The translations under genes were made by a program, and so were the position numbers. From an uncultured Candidatus Cenarchaeum sp. (GTDB lineage: Archaea > Thermoproteota > Nitrososphaeria > Nitrososphaerales > Nitrosopumilaceae), in contig OY282369.1 of assembly GCA_958295735.1 (NCBI GenBank), forward strand, positions 2,394,983 to 2,458,982: a stretch of DNA of 64,000 nt, read 5' to 3'. This document shows positions 45,001 to 52,500 of this stretch, piece by piece (within the stretch, counting starts at the first letter, position 1; each line of letters opens with the position of its first letter). The notes beneath the pieces were generated by a model, which saw only the letters and a list, made by a program, of their open reading frames with translations, ran no database searches and had not been told where the DNA came from.

Positions 45001-48000
45001 CAACGCCACGGGGTACATCGCCGTCGACCGCGCCGCGGTAGCCGACTACGCGGCCAACGCCCTCGGCACCGGGGCGGAGGGCCCGCTGGCCCTGGCGGAC
45101 GGCCAGGCCCCGGCGCTCGAGGCCGCCTCCCTCGACCTGGATGCGGGCGGCAACGGCCTGCTCACCCTCGCCTTCGACGAGGCGGCGACCGCGCCGGACG
45201 TGCGGTCGTTCGCGGGCAGCATCGAGATCCGGGGCAGCGGCGGCGCGGCGGTCGCGCTGTCGGCCGGCGACATCCCCTCGCTCGCGTCCGGCCGCACGGG
45301 GGATGCGGCCTTCGCGCTGGGCATCTCCGGCGCCAAGAGGATCCAGCTCAACGGGGCGGATCTCGGCTCGGCCGGCATCGCCCTGCCCGGCGGCCTCGTG
45401 CGCGATGCCCCCTCCGGCAACGCGTACGCGGGTGACCAGCCCGCCGCCCCGCTCGCGTACTCGCAGGATCCCTCGCCGCCGCGCCTCGTGGCGGCGGCCG
45501 CCTACCTGGCGCCGGGCGGCAGCGGCGCGGGGCGGCTCGTCCTGGCCTTCGACGAGGCGGTGACCGCGCCCCCGGCCGGGTCGTTCGCGGGCAGCATCGA
45601 GATCCGGGGCAGCGGCGGGACGGCCGCGCTGTCGGCCGGCGACGTCGAGTCGGTCGCGTCCGGCCGCACGGGGGACATGACCTTCGTGCTGCGCGTGTCG
45701 GACCCGAAGCTGGCGGCGATAAACGCGACCGTCCGCGCCGACCCGCTCTCCGCGGCAATATCGCTGCCCGACGGCTTCGTCTCGAACGGCCGCGCGGGCT
45801 ACGAGCGGGGCACCGCCCCCCTCGCCGTCGCCGGGTACGACGCCGCCGGCCCGTCGTTCGTGCACGCCTTCGTCACGGGCGGCGGCTCCCTCGCGGCCGT
45901 GTACGACGAGCCGGTGATGCCCGATCCCGCCCACTACACGGGCGTGACCGTGGACGGCGCCCCGGCGGCGGGCGGCGGCAACGCCTCGGCGGCCGCCGCG
46001 TTCGGGAAAAGCGTTCTGGTGTCGTGGAGCGCGGATGCCGGCACGACCGCCGCCGCCGGCTCCACGGTCGGGTTCGGCGTGTCCGCGGCGGTCGCCGATG
46101 CCTTCGGGAACCCGCTCGCGAACCCCGGCCCAAAGTCCGCGGCCGCGTCCGAGCGGCTCCGGCTGGGCGACGTGCTGCTCCTCGCGGGCCAGACCGTCGA
46201 CATACCCATAGTCGGCGACACCATCATCCGGAGCATAGATGCGGGGAGCTCGACGCCGGCGCTCCGGCTCGGCCCGGCCGGCGCCTTCCCGCCGCACGCC
46301 CTCGAGGTCACGAGCAGCCTCGCCGCGGCCGTCTTCCCGCCCGGCGTGGCGGCGGCCGGGCTTTCCGGGTCCGGGATCGTCGCCATATCCGAATCCGCAA
46401 AGGCGCCTTCCGCCGCCTTCCGGGCCGCGAACCCCGGCCTCAACTTTTCCGCCGCCACCGTGATCGAGTTCGGCGATCCGTCCTCGGATCTCACGTTCAG
46501 CGCGCCCGTGCGGGTGGACGTCCCGCATCTGGGCGACGTCGCGTTCTCGATAGACTCCGCCGGGACCACGCTGCGCATACCCTACTGCGGCAGCGCGATA
46601 CCCCCCGGCGACGGCAGCCACGCGGGGGCCGCGCGCGCCATCGCGGAACTGGCGGCCAACGCCACGCGGGACGGCCACGATGCCGCCGCGTGCCGCGTTC
46701 TGGGCACCGGCACGGTGTGGACGGGTCACTTTTCGGCGATAGGGGCGGCGGACGCGCTTTCCGGCGCGGAGACCCCGCCCGTGACCCCGCCCGTGACCCC
46801 GCCCGTGACCCCGCCCGTGACCCCGCCCGTGACCCCGCCCGTGACCCCGCCCGTGACCCCGCCCGTGACCCCGCCCGTGACCCCGCCCGTGACCCCGCCC
46901 GTGACCCCGCCCGTGACCCCGCCCGTGACCCCGCCCGTGACCCCGCCCGTGACCCCGCCCGTGACCCCGCCCGTGATCCTGATCCCCGCCCCCGCCTCCC
47001 TGCCCGATCCCGCAGCCGGAAGCGGCGGCGGGGGCGGCGGGGGCGGCAGGGGCGGGGGCGGGGGCGGACCGCCGCCGCTGCCTGCCAGGGACGTCCACGT
47101 GCGATCGATATCCTGGGACTGCCGGGCCGGCTCCGTCAGCATAGTGGCGGGGCCGGAATCCGCGGACGTCACCGTGATCGTGCGCACGACGGGGATCGTG
47201 CACCAGCAGGCTGTCAGGACCGGCGATGCCGATGCCGGCGGCGCGCCGGGATACGGCGTGTTCGAGTCCGCGATGGACGAGGGCGACTACCGCATCGGCG
47301 TGACCGCCGTCCTGCAGTCCGGCAGGGGCCTGGGCGCCGCCAGCGAGTCTGTCGCCGTGGACTCCTGCGTGGGCCAAAAGTCGTACGGCGCGCCGCCGCC
47401 CCTCCCGCCTCCCGCCCCTGCCGGATCCTCCCCGCTGCCGCGGGACGGGGGCGCCGCGGGCGGCGCGCCGGATCCGGCGAAACCGGGCGGTGCGCCGCCG
47501 CCGCCGCCCGCGCGGGAGCCGGCAGCGGCGCAACCCGAGGCGCGGGAGCCGGCAGCGGCGCAACCCGAGGCGCGGGAGCCGGCAGCGGCGCAACCCGAGG
47601 CGCGGGAGCCGGCAGCGGCGGAGCCGGCAGCGGCGCAACCCGAGGCGCGGGAGCCGGCAGCGGCGGAGCCGGCAGCGGCGCAACCCGAGGCGCGGGAGCC
47701 GGCAGCGGCGGAGCCGGCAGCGGCGCAACCCGAGGCGCGGGAGCCGGCAGCGGCGCAACCCGAGGCGCGGGAGCCGGCAGCGGCGCAACCCGAGGCGCGG
47801 GAGCCGGCAGCGGGCGGGGGCGGCGGCTGCCTGGTGGCCACCGCCGCGTACGGGACCGAGCTCGCCCCGCAGGTGCAGCGGCTGCGGGAGCTGAGGGACG
47901 CCGCCGTGATGTCCACCGCGCCCGGCGCCTCGTTCATGGGGGCGTTCAACGCGGCGTACTATGCGTTCTCGCCCGCCGTCGCCGATCTGGAGAGGCAGAA

Positions 48001-48307
48001 CCCCGCGTTCAGGGACCTGATCCGGGCGGCCATAACGCCGGGAGTCCTGGCGCTCGGCATCGCGATGCCGCTCGCCGAGCAGGGATCGGACGGGTCCGTG
48101 GCGGCGGCGGGCCTGCTCTCGATCGCGCTGCTGGCGGGCGCGTACGCCTGGCTTCCCGCGGCCGGAGCGCTGGCCACGGCCGGAGCGCTGGCCGCGGCGC
48201 CCCGCCGAGCCCGCGCGGCGGCGCGCCCGCCGCCCCGGGCCCCGCCGCGGCCCGCCCCGGCGGATCGAAAGGCCGCCCGAAAAAAGCCGCCCCGTAAAGG
48301 TTCTTAA
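39059..48307 (+). CDS. Giant surface protein: NHL propeller, 15 Ig-like domains, CFI-box, membrane anchor
   Basis: About 3080 residues. I give the start as TTG 39059; the frame is open from 38879, and ATG 39131 is another option. A signal peptide (RRPLALAAMLISSAALLAAA) leads into six NHL repeats (39400-40100; motif GxxIYVADxxNxRVxVF), a likely beta-propeller. Fifteen Ig-like domains of about 100 residues follow (40255-44820), 13 of them as alternating A and B types in 606-bp pairs. Other beta domains follow (44820-46770), then a TPPV linker, a glycine-rich stretch, a small domain (47090-47370), REPAAAQPEA repeats, a CFI-box domain (GGCLVATAAYGTELAPQV), a membrane helix near 48110-48190 and a basic tail. 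Adhesion or host contact is inferred. Confidence 0.85.
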   Translation: MARPGRRDARPPSIPGRRPLALAAMLISSAALLAAAAPPAHADGHPLTVEISNGTASPTSLHAVPFGVDFSRSVNASTFDASDINASSGVVHNLRVEFQRGGNFGGFGSGNYTFGDPYGIAVDGSGNIYVADTGYSRVQIYDSFRNYVDTISGMFVTPTGVEVDASGNIYVADPQRNSVYVFNSSRNHTDTISDGFNRPYDVAIDGASGNIYVADTNNHRVRVLNSSGGHIDDIGGGLSGGLLLPYGVEVAGYTGDIYVSTAIAGVRVYNSSLDHIDTIDNSFNLPTGVAIDGASGNIYVADSNNNRVHVFNSTRDFVTTLPGGFAHPRGVAVDAASGVVYVVNRNVYRIQAFNVTHAFDVTNSTDGRTLNVSMPAGRVQDVNGTANEASNVASVRIDRTGPTPEISTARQNHTDAGTINFLVNFTEKVTGFGLDDVAVSGNATTGNATNFAGSDWDIIYAFDVSPTTDGTVLVDVAAGAARDEAGNPSNEAARYSVTYSIPRPTPVITSSQTSPTNAPAINYQVNFTEQVTGFEAADVVLSGAAAPAAVSGFAASDGNTTYSFDVAPVRDGTIHVDIAAGAARNGIGSPSHAAARHSITYDGTPPEPAVNSTQTGTTGITPINFQVTFSENVTEFAASDIAVTGTASHGGATNFAGSGANYTFDVAPTADGTVLVDVAAGAARDEAGNPSNEAARYSVTYNGSRPTPVITSSQTSPTNAPAINYQVNFTEQVTGFEAADVVLSGAAAPAAVSGFAASDGNTTYSFDVAPTKDGTIHVDIAAGAARNGIGSPSHAAARHSITYDGTPPEPAVNSTQTGTTGITPINFQVTFSENVTEFAASDIAVTGTASHGGATNFAGSGADYAFDVAPTADGTVLVDVAAGAARDEAGNPSIAAPRYSVTYNGSRPTPVITSSQTSPTNAPAINYQVNFTEQVTGFEAADVVLSGAAAPAAVSGFAASDGNTTYSFVAAPTKDGTIHVDIAAGAARNGIGSPSHAAARHSITYDGTPPEPAVNSTQTGTTGITPINFQVTFSENVTEFAASDINLTGTASHGGVDNFAGSGADYAFDVAPTADGTVLVDVAAGAARDEAGNPSIAAPRYSVTYNGSRPTPVITSSQTSPTNAPAINYQVNFTEQVTGFEAADVVLSGAAAPAAVSGFAASDGNTTYSFDVAPTKDGTIHVDIAAGAARNGIGSPSHAAARHSITYDGTPPEPAVNSTQTGTTGITPINFQVTFSENVTEFAASDIAVTGTASHGGATNFAGSGADYAFDVAPTADGTVLVDVAAGAARDEAGNPSIAAPRYSVTYNGSRPTPVITSSQTSPTNAPAINYQVNFTEQVTGFEAADVVLSGAAAPAAVSGFAASDGNTTYSFVAAPVRDGTIHVDIAAGAARNGIGSPSHAAARHSITYDGTPPEPAVNSTQTGTTGITPINFQVTFSENVTEFAASDIAVTGTASHGGVDNFAGSGADYAFDVAPTADGTVLVDVAAGAARDEAGNPSIAAPRYSVTYNGSRPTPVITSSQTSPTNAPAINYQVNFTEQVTGFEAADVVLSGAAAPAAVSGFAASDGNATYSFVAAPTKDGIIHVDIAAGAARNGIGSPSHAAARHSITYDGSPPEPAVNSTQTGTTGITPINFQVTFSENVTEFAASDIAVTGTASHGGVDNFAGSGADYAFDVAPTADGTVLVDVAAGAARDEAGNPSIAAPRYSVTYNGSRPTPVITSSQTSPTNAPAINYQVNFTEQVTGFEAADVVLSGAAAPAAVSGFAASDGNATYSFVAAPTKDGIIHVDIAAGAARNGIGSPSHAAARHSITYDGSPPTPEISAVQNSPTSAATIYFRVNFGEPVTGFGPGDVVLSGTAPHGGVDNFAGAGASYNFSASPTSDGAILASIPAGAALDGAGNANEASATAGVIVDRKAPRVLSAAVTGPHQVTIRYSEPVIASGSPYGAPTIGGAARPAGGELRGNGGPEHVIPFAGAAAARNATGYIAVDRAAVADYAANALGTGAEGPLALADGQAPALEAASLDLDAGGNGLLTLAFDEAATAPDVRSFAGSIEIRGSGGAAVALSAGDIPSLASGRTGDAAFALGISGAKRIQLNGADLGSAGIALPGGLVRDAPSGNAYAGDQPAAPLAYSQDPSPPRLVAAAAYLAPGGSGAGRLVLAFDEAVTAPPAGSFAGSIEIRGSGGTAALSAGDVESVASGRTGDMTFVLRVSDPKLAAINATVRADPLSAAISLPDGFVSNGRAGYERGTAPLAVAGYDAAGPSFVHAFVTGGGSLAAVYDEPVMPDPAHYTGVTVDGAPAAGGGNASAAAAFGKSVLVSWSADAGTTAAAGSTVGFGVSAAVADAFGNPLANPGPKSAAASERLRLGDVLLLAGQTVDIPIVGDTIIRSIDAGSSTPALRLGPAGAFPPHALEVTSSLAAAVFPPGVAAAGLSGSGIVAISESAKAPSAAFRAANPGLNFSAATVIEFGDPSSDLTFSAPVRVDVPHLGDVAFSIDSAGTTLRIPYCGSAIPPGDGSHAGAARAIAELAANATRDGHDAAACRVLGTGTVWTGHFSAIGAADALSGAETPPVTPPVTPPVTPPVTPPVTPPVTPPVTPPVTPPVTPPVTPPVTPPVTPPVTPPVTPPVTPPVTPPVILIPAPASLPDPAAGSGGGGGGGGRGGGGGGPPPLPARDVHVRSISWDCRAGSVSIVAGPESADVTVIVRTTGIVHQQAVRTGDADAGGAPGYGVFESAMDEGDYRIGVTAVLQSGRGLGAASESVAVDSCVGQKSYGAPPPLPPPAPAGSSPLPRDGGAAGGAPDPAKPGGAPPPPPAREPAAAQPEAREPAAAQPEAREPAAAQPEAREPAAAEPAAAQPEAREPAAAEPAAAQPEAREPAAAEPAAAQPEAREPAAAQPEAREPAAAQPEAREPAAGGGGGCLVATAAYGTELAPQVQRLRELRDAAVMSTAPGASFMGAFNAAYYAFSPAVADLERQNPAFRDLIRAAITPGVLALGIAMPLAEQGSDGSVAAAGLLSIALLAGAYAWLPAAGALATAGALAAAPRRARAAARPPPRAPPRPAPADRKAARKKPPRKGS
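40560..44520 (+). repeat. 606-bp coding superrepeat, about 6.5 copies
   Basis: A-type units begin near 40567, 41173, 41779, 42385, 42991, 43597 and 44203, exactly 606 bases apart; B-type units lie between. Copies are near-identical at DNA level including silent sites, with a mosaic of small variants (for example DVAPTKDGTIH, VAAPVRDGTIH, VAAPTKDGIIH), a pattern of recent amplification and gene conversion. Confidence 0.93.
46772..46975 (+). repeat. 12-bp coding repeat (TPPV), about 17 copies
   Basis: Perfect ACCCCGCCCGTG units encoding a rigid Thr-Pro-Pro-Val linker. Confidence 0.95.
47514..47812 (+). repeat. REPAAAQPEA coding repeats
   Basis: 30-bp units (CGGGAGCCGGCAGCGGCGCA then ACCCGAGGCG), nine in all, some with an inserted GAGCCGGCAGCGGCG; they precede the CFI-box domain. 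Confidence 0.9.
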
Positions 48308-48308
48308 C
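48301..48308 (+). promoter_or_regulatory. TATA box of metG
   Basis: TTCTTAAC, overlapping the stop codon of the giant gene and 26 bases before the ATG at 48330. Confidence 0.6.
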
Positions 48309-48329
48309 GGACGGGGGCCCCGCCCCCGC

Positions 48330-49988
48330 ATGCGCTCTAGGGCGATCATAACGAGCGCCCTGCCGTACGCCAACGGCGAGATCCACCTGGGCCACGTGGC
48401 GTCCACGTACCTGCCGGCCGACGTCACCGCCCGCTTCCTGGGGCTGAAGGGGGTGGAGGCCTACCACGTGTGCGCCACGGACGACTTTGGGACGCCCATC
48501 CTCATACAGGCGGAGAAGGAGGGCAGGGAGCCGGAGGAGTACGTGGCGCACTGGAACAGGCGCGACAGGGAGGATTTCGAGGCGCTCGGCGTGCGGTTCG
48601 ACGCGTTCTCCAGCACGAGCTCCCCCGAGAACGTCGCCCTGGCCGGGGAGGTCTTCCTCGCCCTGCACGGGGCCGGCCACATATACGAGTCCGACGTGGT
48701 GCAGTTCTACTGCGAGGCCGACGGCAAGTTCCTGCCGGACAGGTACGTGCGGGGCCGGTGCCCCAGTTGCGGGGCCGCCGACCAGTACTCCGACCTGTGC
48801 GAGGCCTGCGGCGGGATACCGGACGAGATAGAGGACCCCCGCTGCGCCATATGCGGGAACAGGCCCGTGAAGCGCGGCTCGGCCCACTATTTCTTCCGGC
48901 TGAGCGGGTTCGCCGGGAGGCTGGAGGAGTGGCTGGAGGGCAACCGTAACCTGCAGCCGGACGTCAAAAAGTACGTGCTGAACTGGATACGGGGCGGCCT
49001 GTCCGACTGGGACATCACGCGCGACGTGCGGTGGGGCGTCCCCGTCCCGCTGGAGGGGGCCGGCGGCAAGGTCCTGTACGGCTGGTTCGACAACCACCTG
49101 GCGTACGTCTCGGCGGCCTTCGGGCTGCTGCGGTCGAGGGGCGCCGACCCGGAGGAGTTCTGGAACGGGGCCGACGTGTACCACTTCATAGGCAAGGACA
49201 TAGCGTACCACCACTACCTGCTCCTCGCGGCCGTCCGCATGGGGCTCGGGGAGAGGTACAAGCTGCCCGACTACATACCGACCAGGGGGCACCTCACGCT
49301 GCAGTCCAGGAAGATATCCAAGAGCCGCGGGTGGTACATCGGCCTGCGCGAGTTCCTGGGGTGGTACCCGGCGGACTACCTCCGGTTCTACCTGGCCCTC
49401 GTGAGCCCGTACTCGCAGGACGACCTGAACTTCGACTGGGACGACTTTGCGGCGCGGGTGAACTCGGAGCTCATCGGGAACGTGGGCAACCTGGCCAACC
49501 GCGCGCTCGGGTTCGCGAAGCGCGCCCACGGGGGGCGCGTCCCGGCGCCGGGCCCGTACGGCGAGGCGGACAGGGCCGCCCTGGGGGAGATCGGATCGCT
49601 GGCCGCCGAGGCGGGGGCGCTCATGGTGGCCAACAGGCTGGACAGGGCGCTGCGGCGCATACTGGGGTTCTCGGCATCATTCAACAGGTACTTCCAGCAC
49701 GCCGAGCCCTGGAAGGCGGGCGCCGACGCGTGCGTGCACCTCTCCGTGAACGCGGTGAGGAGCCTGGCCGTCGTCCTGCACCCGTTCGTGCCCGAGTCGG
49801 CGGCCCGCATGTGGTCGCAGCTCGGGCTGGGGGGCGGCGGCCCCTCCGGGCAGCGGTGGGAGTCCGCCTCCGAGGTGGCGCTGGGGGCGGGCCACGAGAT
49901 CGGGGAGCCGGCGCCGCTGTTCGCCAGGGTGGACGCGGAGGGCGTGCGGCGCCGCAAGGAGGCGCTCGGCGGGGGCGGGCGGCGGTGA
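48330..49988 (+). CDS. metG: Methionyl-tRNA synthetase
   Basis: 552 residues, class I. The HIGH box is in ALPYANGEIHLGH and the KMSKS box in LQSRKISKSRGW. The connective-peptide zinc knuckles are CPSCGAADQYSDLCEACGG and CAICG. Between them lies YHFIGKDIAYHHYLLLA, and a helical anticodon-binding domain follows (about 370-530). It lacks the C-terminal EMAP-like tRNA-binding domain found in some MetRS. It charges tRNA-Met in the cytoplasm. Its stop overlaps the next gene's GTG (GTGA). Confidence 0.96.
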   Translation: MRSRAIITSALPYANGEIHLGHVASTYLPADVTARFLGLKGVEAYHVCATDDFGTPILIQAEKEGREPEEYVAHWNRRDREDFEALGVRFDAFSSTSSPENVALAGEVFLALHGAGHIYESDVVQFYCEADGKFLPDRYVRGRCPSCGAADQYSDLCEACGGIPDEIEDPRCAICGNRPVKRGSAHYFFRLSGFAGRLEEWLEGNRNLQPDVKKYVLNWIRGGLSDWDITRDVRWGVPVPLEGAGGKVLYGWFDNHLAYVSAAFGLLRSRGADPEEFWNGADVYHFIGKDIAYHHYLLLAAVRMGLGERYKLPDYIPTRGHLTLQSRKISKSRGWYIGLREFLGWYPADYLRFYLALVSPYSQDDLNFDWDDFAARVNSELIGNVGNLANRALGFAKRAHGGRVPAPGPYGEADRAALGEIGSLAAEAGALMVANRLDRALRRILGFSASFNRYFQHAEPWKAGADACVHLSVNAVRSLAVVLHPFVPESAARMWSQLGLGGGGPSGQRWESASEVALGAGHEIGEPAPLFARVDAEGVRRRKEALGGGGRR

Positions 49989-50806
49989 AGGGGATCCCGG
50001 GGTCGGCCGAGGCGCGCGCGCGCGCGGCCATACCGCGCGTGTCGACCCGCGGCCGGTACGACCTGGAGACCGGCCGGCTCCTGCCGGGGGCCGCGGACTA
50101 CGATTACGCGCTGCGCTTCTCCTTGCAGTTCGCGGTGTGGCGAGCGGGCGGCGGCCGCGGGGGGCCCGAGATGGCGCTGGTGGTGCACGGGATGCGCAAC
50201 GGCAGGACGGCGGCCTCGGAAAAGTTCGCGGCGGCCGAGGCCGCGCTGCGCCGCCTGGGGTACCGGCGCATGGTGGCGGGGTACTCGTACGACTCCAACA
50301 CGAAGGGGGCCCACAGGGCCGCGACGGCGGCCCGCGCGCTCGCCGCCGCCCGGCGCATAGCGGGGCGGAACGGGGCCGCGCTGGCGCGGTTCGTCACGGA
50401 CACGGCGGAGCGGAACACCCGCAGCCGCCGCGCGTCGGTGCGGCTGCTGGGCCACTCGCTCGGATCGCACGTGATATTCTCCGCGCTGGACAGGCTGGCC
50501 CGCTCGCCGCTCGGCGGGGGCTCGGTGGAGAGCGTCCACCTGTTCGGCGCCTCCGTCCCCGCGGGCGCCCCGGCCGCGCGCGGGGACGCGCTGCGGGCGG
50601 TGGTGCGGGGCCCGGTGGTCAACTACCACGCGCCCACGGACGAGGTGCTGGCCGCGGCCGCCAGCCGCCGGCCGGAGACGGCGCCGCTCGGGCTGCGCGG
50701 CGCGGCCGGCCCCGGGAGGCCCCCCCCGAACTACGAGGACAGGCGCGTCGAGCCGGAGGACCACAGGTTCCAAAGCTACCTGGACGTCCTGGAGTCGTTC
50801 CCCTAG
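49985..50806 (+). CDS. Alpha/beta-hydrolase-like protein (DUF726-type)
   Basis: 273 residues from GTG 49985, which overlaps the metG stop. A nucleophile elbow LLGHSLGSHVIFSALD is clear, after MALVVHGMRNGRTAASEKF and a GYSYDSNTKGAH loop. An Asp (YHAPTDEVLAAA) and a His near the C-terminus (PEDHRFQSYLDVL) could complete the triad. It resembles DUF726 esterase-like proteins. No signal peptide. Substrate unknown; co-transcription with metG is likely. Confidence 0.7.
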   Translation: MKGIPGSAEARARAAIPRVSTRGRYDLETGRLLPGAADYDYALRFSLQFAVWRAGGGRGGPEMALVVHGMRNGRTAASEKFAAAEAALRRLGYRRMVAGYSYDSNTKGAHRAATAARALAAARRIAGRNGAALARFVTDTAERNTRSRRASVRLLGHSLGSHVIFSALDRLARSPLGGGSVESVHLFGASVPAGAPAARGDALRAVVRGPVVNYHAPTDEVLAAAASRRPETAPLGLRGAAGPGRPPPNYEDRRVEPEDHRFQSYLDVLESFP

Positions 50807-50856
50807 GCCCCCCGATCCCGCGCCGGGGCGGCGGCGGGCCCCCGCCCGGAAAAAAC

Positions 50857-50866
50857 ACATACATAC
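50857..50866 (+). promoter_or_regulatory. TATA-like box of the SemiSWEET-HATPase gene
   Basis: ACATACATAC, about 26 bases before the GTG at 50888. Confidence 0.5.
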
Positions 50867-50887
50867 ACCCCACCGCGCCGGCGGGCC

Positions 50888-51664
50888 GTGGAACTGGATC
50901 CCGGCACGATGGCCGTACTCGGGGTGGCGGCCGGCGTGCTCATACTGTCGGGATGGGTCCACCAGATAGTGCGCGGGTACAGGACCAAGAGCCTGCAGGA
51001 CATGTCCATGTACCTGATGGTGCTCATACTGGCGGGGGCCGCCCTGTGGGTGGTGTACGGCGCGATAGTGGCCGACCCGTACGTGATAGGCACCAACACG
51101 GCGGCGATGGCCCTCATGGCGGTGGTCATATCCATGAAGCGCAGGTACGACGAGATAGCGAAGGCCCGCGACGAGCACCGCGTCGACGAGATGCTGGCGC
51201 ACGTCAAGAACAAGCCCCCGGACGTCCGCAACGTCACGCTGGACGAGATACTGAACCGCGCGCTGAGCGCGGCCAACGTGCCGGCCACGGTCAGCCTGGT
51301 GAGGCCCCACCACCGCGTGGACCTGCGCTGCGATCCGGACAAGATACGCATGGTCTTCGTGAACCTCATATCCAACTCGTCGTACGCGATGGGCGGGGAG
51401 GGGACGGTCACCGTGTCGGCCGACCGCGACGACTACGCGACGGTGATCCGCGTGTCCGACGAGGGCCCCGGCATCCCCAAGGAGATAATCGACAGGGCGT
51501 TCGGCACCGCCTTCACCACAAAGTCGACGGGCACGGGGCTGGGGCTGCCCTACTGCAAGTTCGTGGTGGAGCAGCACGGCGGCACCATCTCGGTAAAGTC
51601 CCACCCGACGATGTTCACCATCACGCTGCCGGACGAGCCGCCCGATCCGGATGGCCGCCGGTAG
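50888..51664 (+). CDS. SemiSWEET/PQ-loop membrane domain fused to histidine-kinase ATPase domain
   Basis: 258 residues. Residues 5-85 hold three membrane helices resembling a single SemiSWEET/PQ-loop repeat: GWVHQIVRGYRTKSLQDMSM, then ALWVVYG and an Asn-containing third helix (GTNTAAMALMAVVISM). A short linker (MKRRYDEIAKARDEHRVDEM) joins to a HATPase_c domain with N box (VNLISNSSYAM), G1 (DEGPGIPKE), F box (FTTKSTG) and G2 (TGLGLPYCKF). A canonical phosphoacceptor H box is absent. It may sense a solute or the membrane state and signal through an unlinked partner. The end overlaps nadM by 14 bases. Confidence 0.8.
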   Translation: MELDPGTMAVLGVAAGVLILSGWVHQIVRGYRTKSLQDMSMYLMVLILAGAALWVVYGAIVADPYVIGTNTAAMALMAVVISMKRRYDEIAKARDEHRVDEMLAHVKNKPPDVRNVTLDEILNRALSAANVPATVSLVRPHHRVDLRCDPDKIRMVFVNLISNSSYAMGGEGTVTVSADRDDYATVIRVSDEGPGIPKEIIDRAFGTAFTTKSTGTGLGLPYCKFVVEQHGGTISVKSHPTMFTITLPDEPPDPDGRR

Positions 51665-52238
51665 CGGCGGGGCGGCCCCGCGGGGGGCGGGACCGGGCGC
51701 GGGGGGGCGCGCGCTGGCGCTGGGCCGCTTCCAGCCGTTCCACAACGGGCACCTCGGCATGCTGTCCCGGGCGCTCTCCGCGCACGGGGAGGTGGTGGTC
51801 GGGGTGGCCGCCTCGCAGTTCAGCTACACGGAGAGGGACCCGTTCACGGCCGGCGAGCGGATAGAGATGATCCGCCGGAGCCTCCGCGGGGCGGGGGAGG
51901 ACGCGTCGAGGTGCATGCAGATCCCGCTGGAGAACCAGCCGGACATGGCCGTGTGGGCCGCGTACCTGCGCTCGCGGCTGCCGCCGTTCGGGACGGTGAT
52001 CAGCGGCAACCCGTACGCGGCGATGCTGCTGGCGGACTCGGGGGTGCGGGTGGAGGCGCCCCGGATGGAGGATCGCGGCCGGCTGGCCGGGTCCCGCGTG
52101 CGCGCCATGATGGCGCGGGGGGACCCCTCGTGGCGGGCCCTGGTGCCGCCCGAGGCGGCCTCGTTCGTGGACGAGGTGGGCGGGGAGGGGAGGATCATGA
52201 CCATAGCCCGCTCGGGCGAGCGGCCTGCCGGGTACTGA
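51651..52238 (+). CDS. nadM: Nicotinamide-nucleotide adenylyltransferase, archaeal type
   Basis: 195 residues. The nucleotidyltransferase signature GRFQPFHNGHLGML (HxGH) is followed by SQFSYTERDPFTAGERIEMI, the SGNPY segment and the RLAGSRVRAMM motif (the ISSTxxR equivalent). It joins NMN and ATP to make NAD. An N-terminal extension of about 20 Gly/Ala-rich residues precedes the fold; a later start is possible. It overlaps the upstream gene by 14 bases, indicating an operon. Confidence 0.92.
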   Translation: MAAGSGGAAPRGAGPGAGGRALALGRFQPFHNGHLGMLSRALSAHGEVVVGVAASQFSYTERDPFTAGERIEMIRRSLRGAGEDASRCMQIPLENQPDMAVWAAYLRSRLPPFGTVISGNPYAAMLLADSGVRVEAPRMEDRGRLAGSRVRAMMARGDPSWRALVPPEAASFVDEVGGEGRIMTIARSGERPAGY

Positions 52239-52270
52239 GGGGGCGGGCGGCGGCGGCCCGCGCGTGCCCC

Positions 52271-52372
52271 GTGTGCCCGGGCTGCGGCTCGCGCAGGTTC
52301 GAGCGGCTGGGCGGGGGGGCCGGCGCCCCGATCCTCCGGTGCCGCGCGTGCGGGCGCGCGGGGGAGTTCTGA
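52271..52372 (+). CDS. Tiny zinc-ribbon protein (33 residues)
   Basis: GTG at 52271; VCPGCGSRRFERLGGGAGAP then ILRCRACGRAGEF. Two CxxC knuckles 22 residues apart make a minimal zinc ribbon. The frame is open further upstream in GC-rich DNA without a start codon. It follows nadM by 32 bases and could be its operon partner. Low confidence because of size. Confidence 0.4.
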   Translation: MCPGCGSRRFERLGGGAGAPILRCRACGRAGEF

Positions 52373-52470
52373 TCCCGCGGCGCCGGCGCGGCGGCAGCAA
52401 AAGCCGGGCCGCGCGCGTGGGGAGACTCCGCCGGTCCCGCAACATCCGCTATTAGTCTGGCGCATCATAA

Positions 52471-52480
52471 TTGAATATAC
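52471..52480 (+). promoter_or_regulatory. TATA box of the 52.5-kb locus
   Basis: TTGAATATAC in the only AT-rich patch nearby, about 25 bases before an ATG at 52499. Confidence 0.6.
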
Positions 52481-52500
52481 GGTACTTTGTACATCCGTAT
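52477..52500 (+). promoter_or_regulatory. Palindromic operator candidate
   Basis: ATACGG-n12-CCGTAT, with an inner GTAC-TTT-GTAC, lies between the TATA box and the expected transcription start, the usual place for an archaeal repressor. Confidence 0.4.

Noticed and set aside
44180-48427. 1415-residue minus-strand protein opposite the giant gene
   Set aside because: Mirror of the repeat-rich GC-biased coding strand; rich in Arg/Gly/His nonsense with no motif or promoter.
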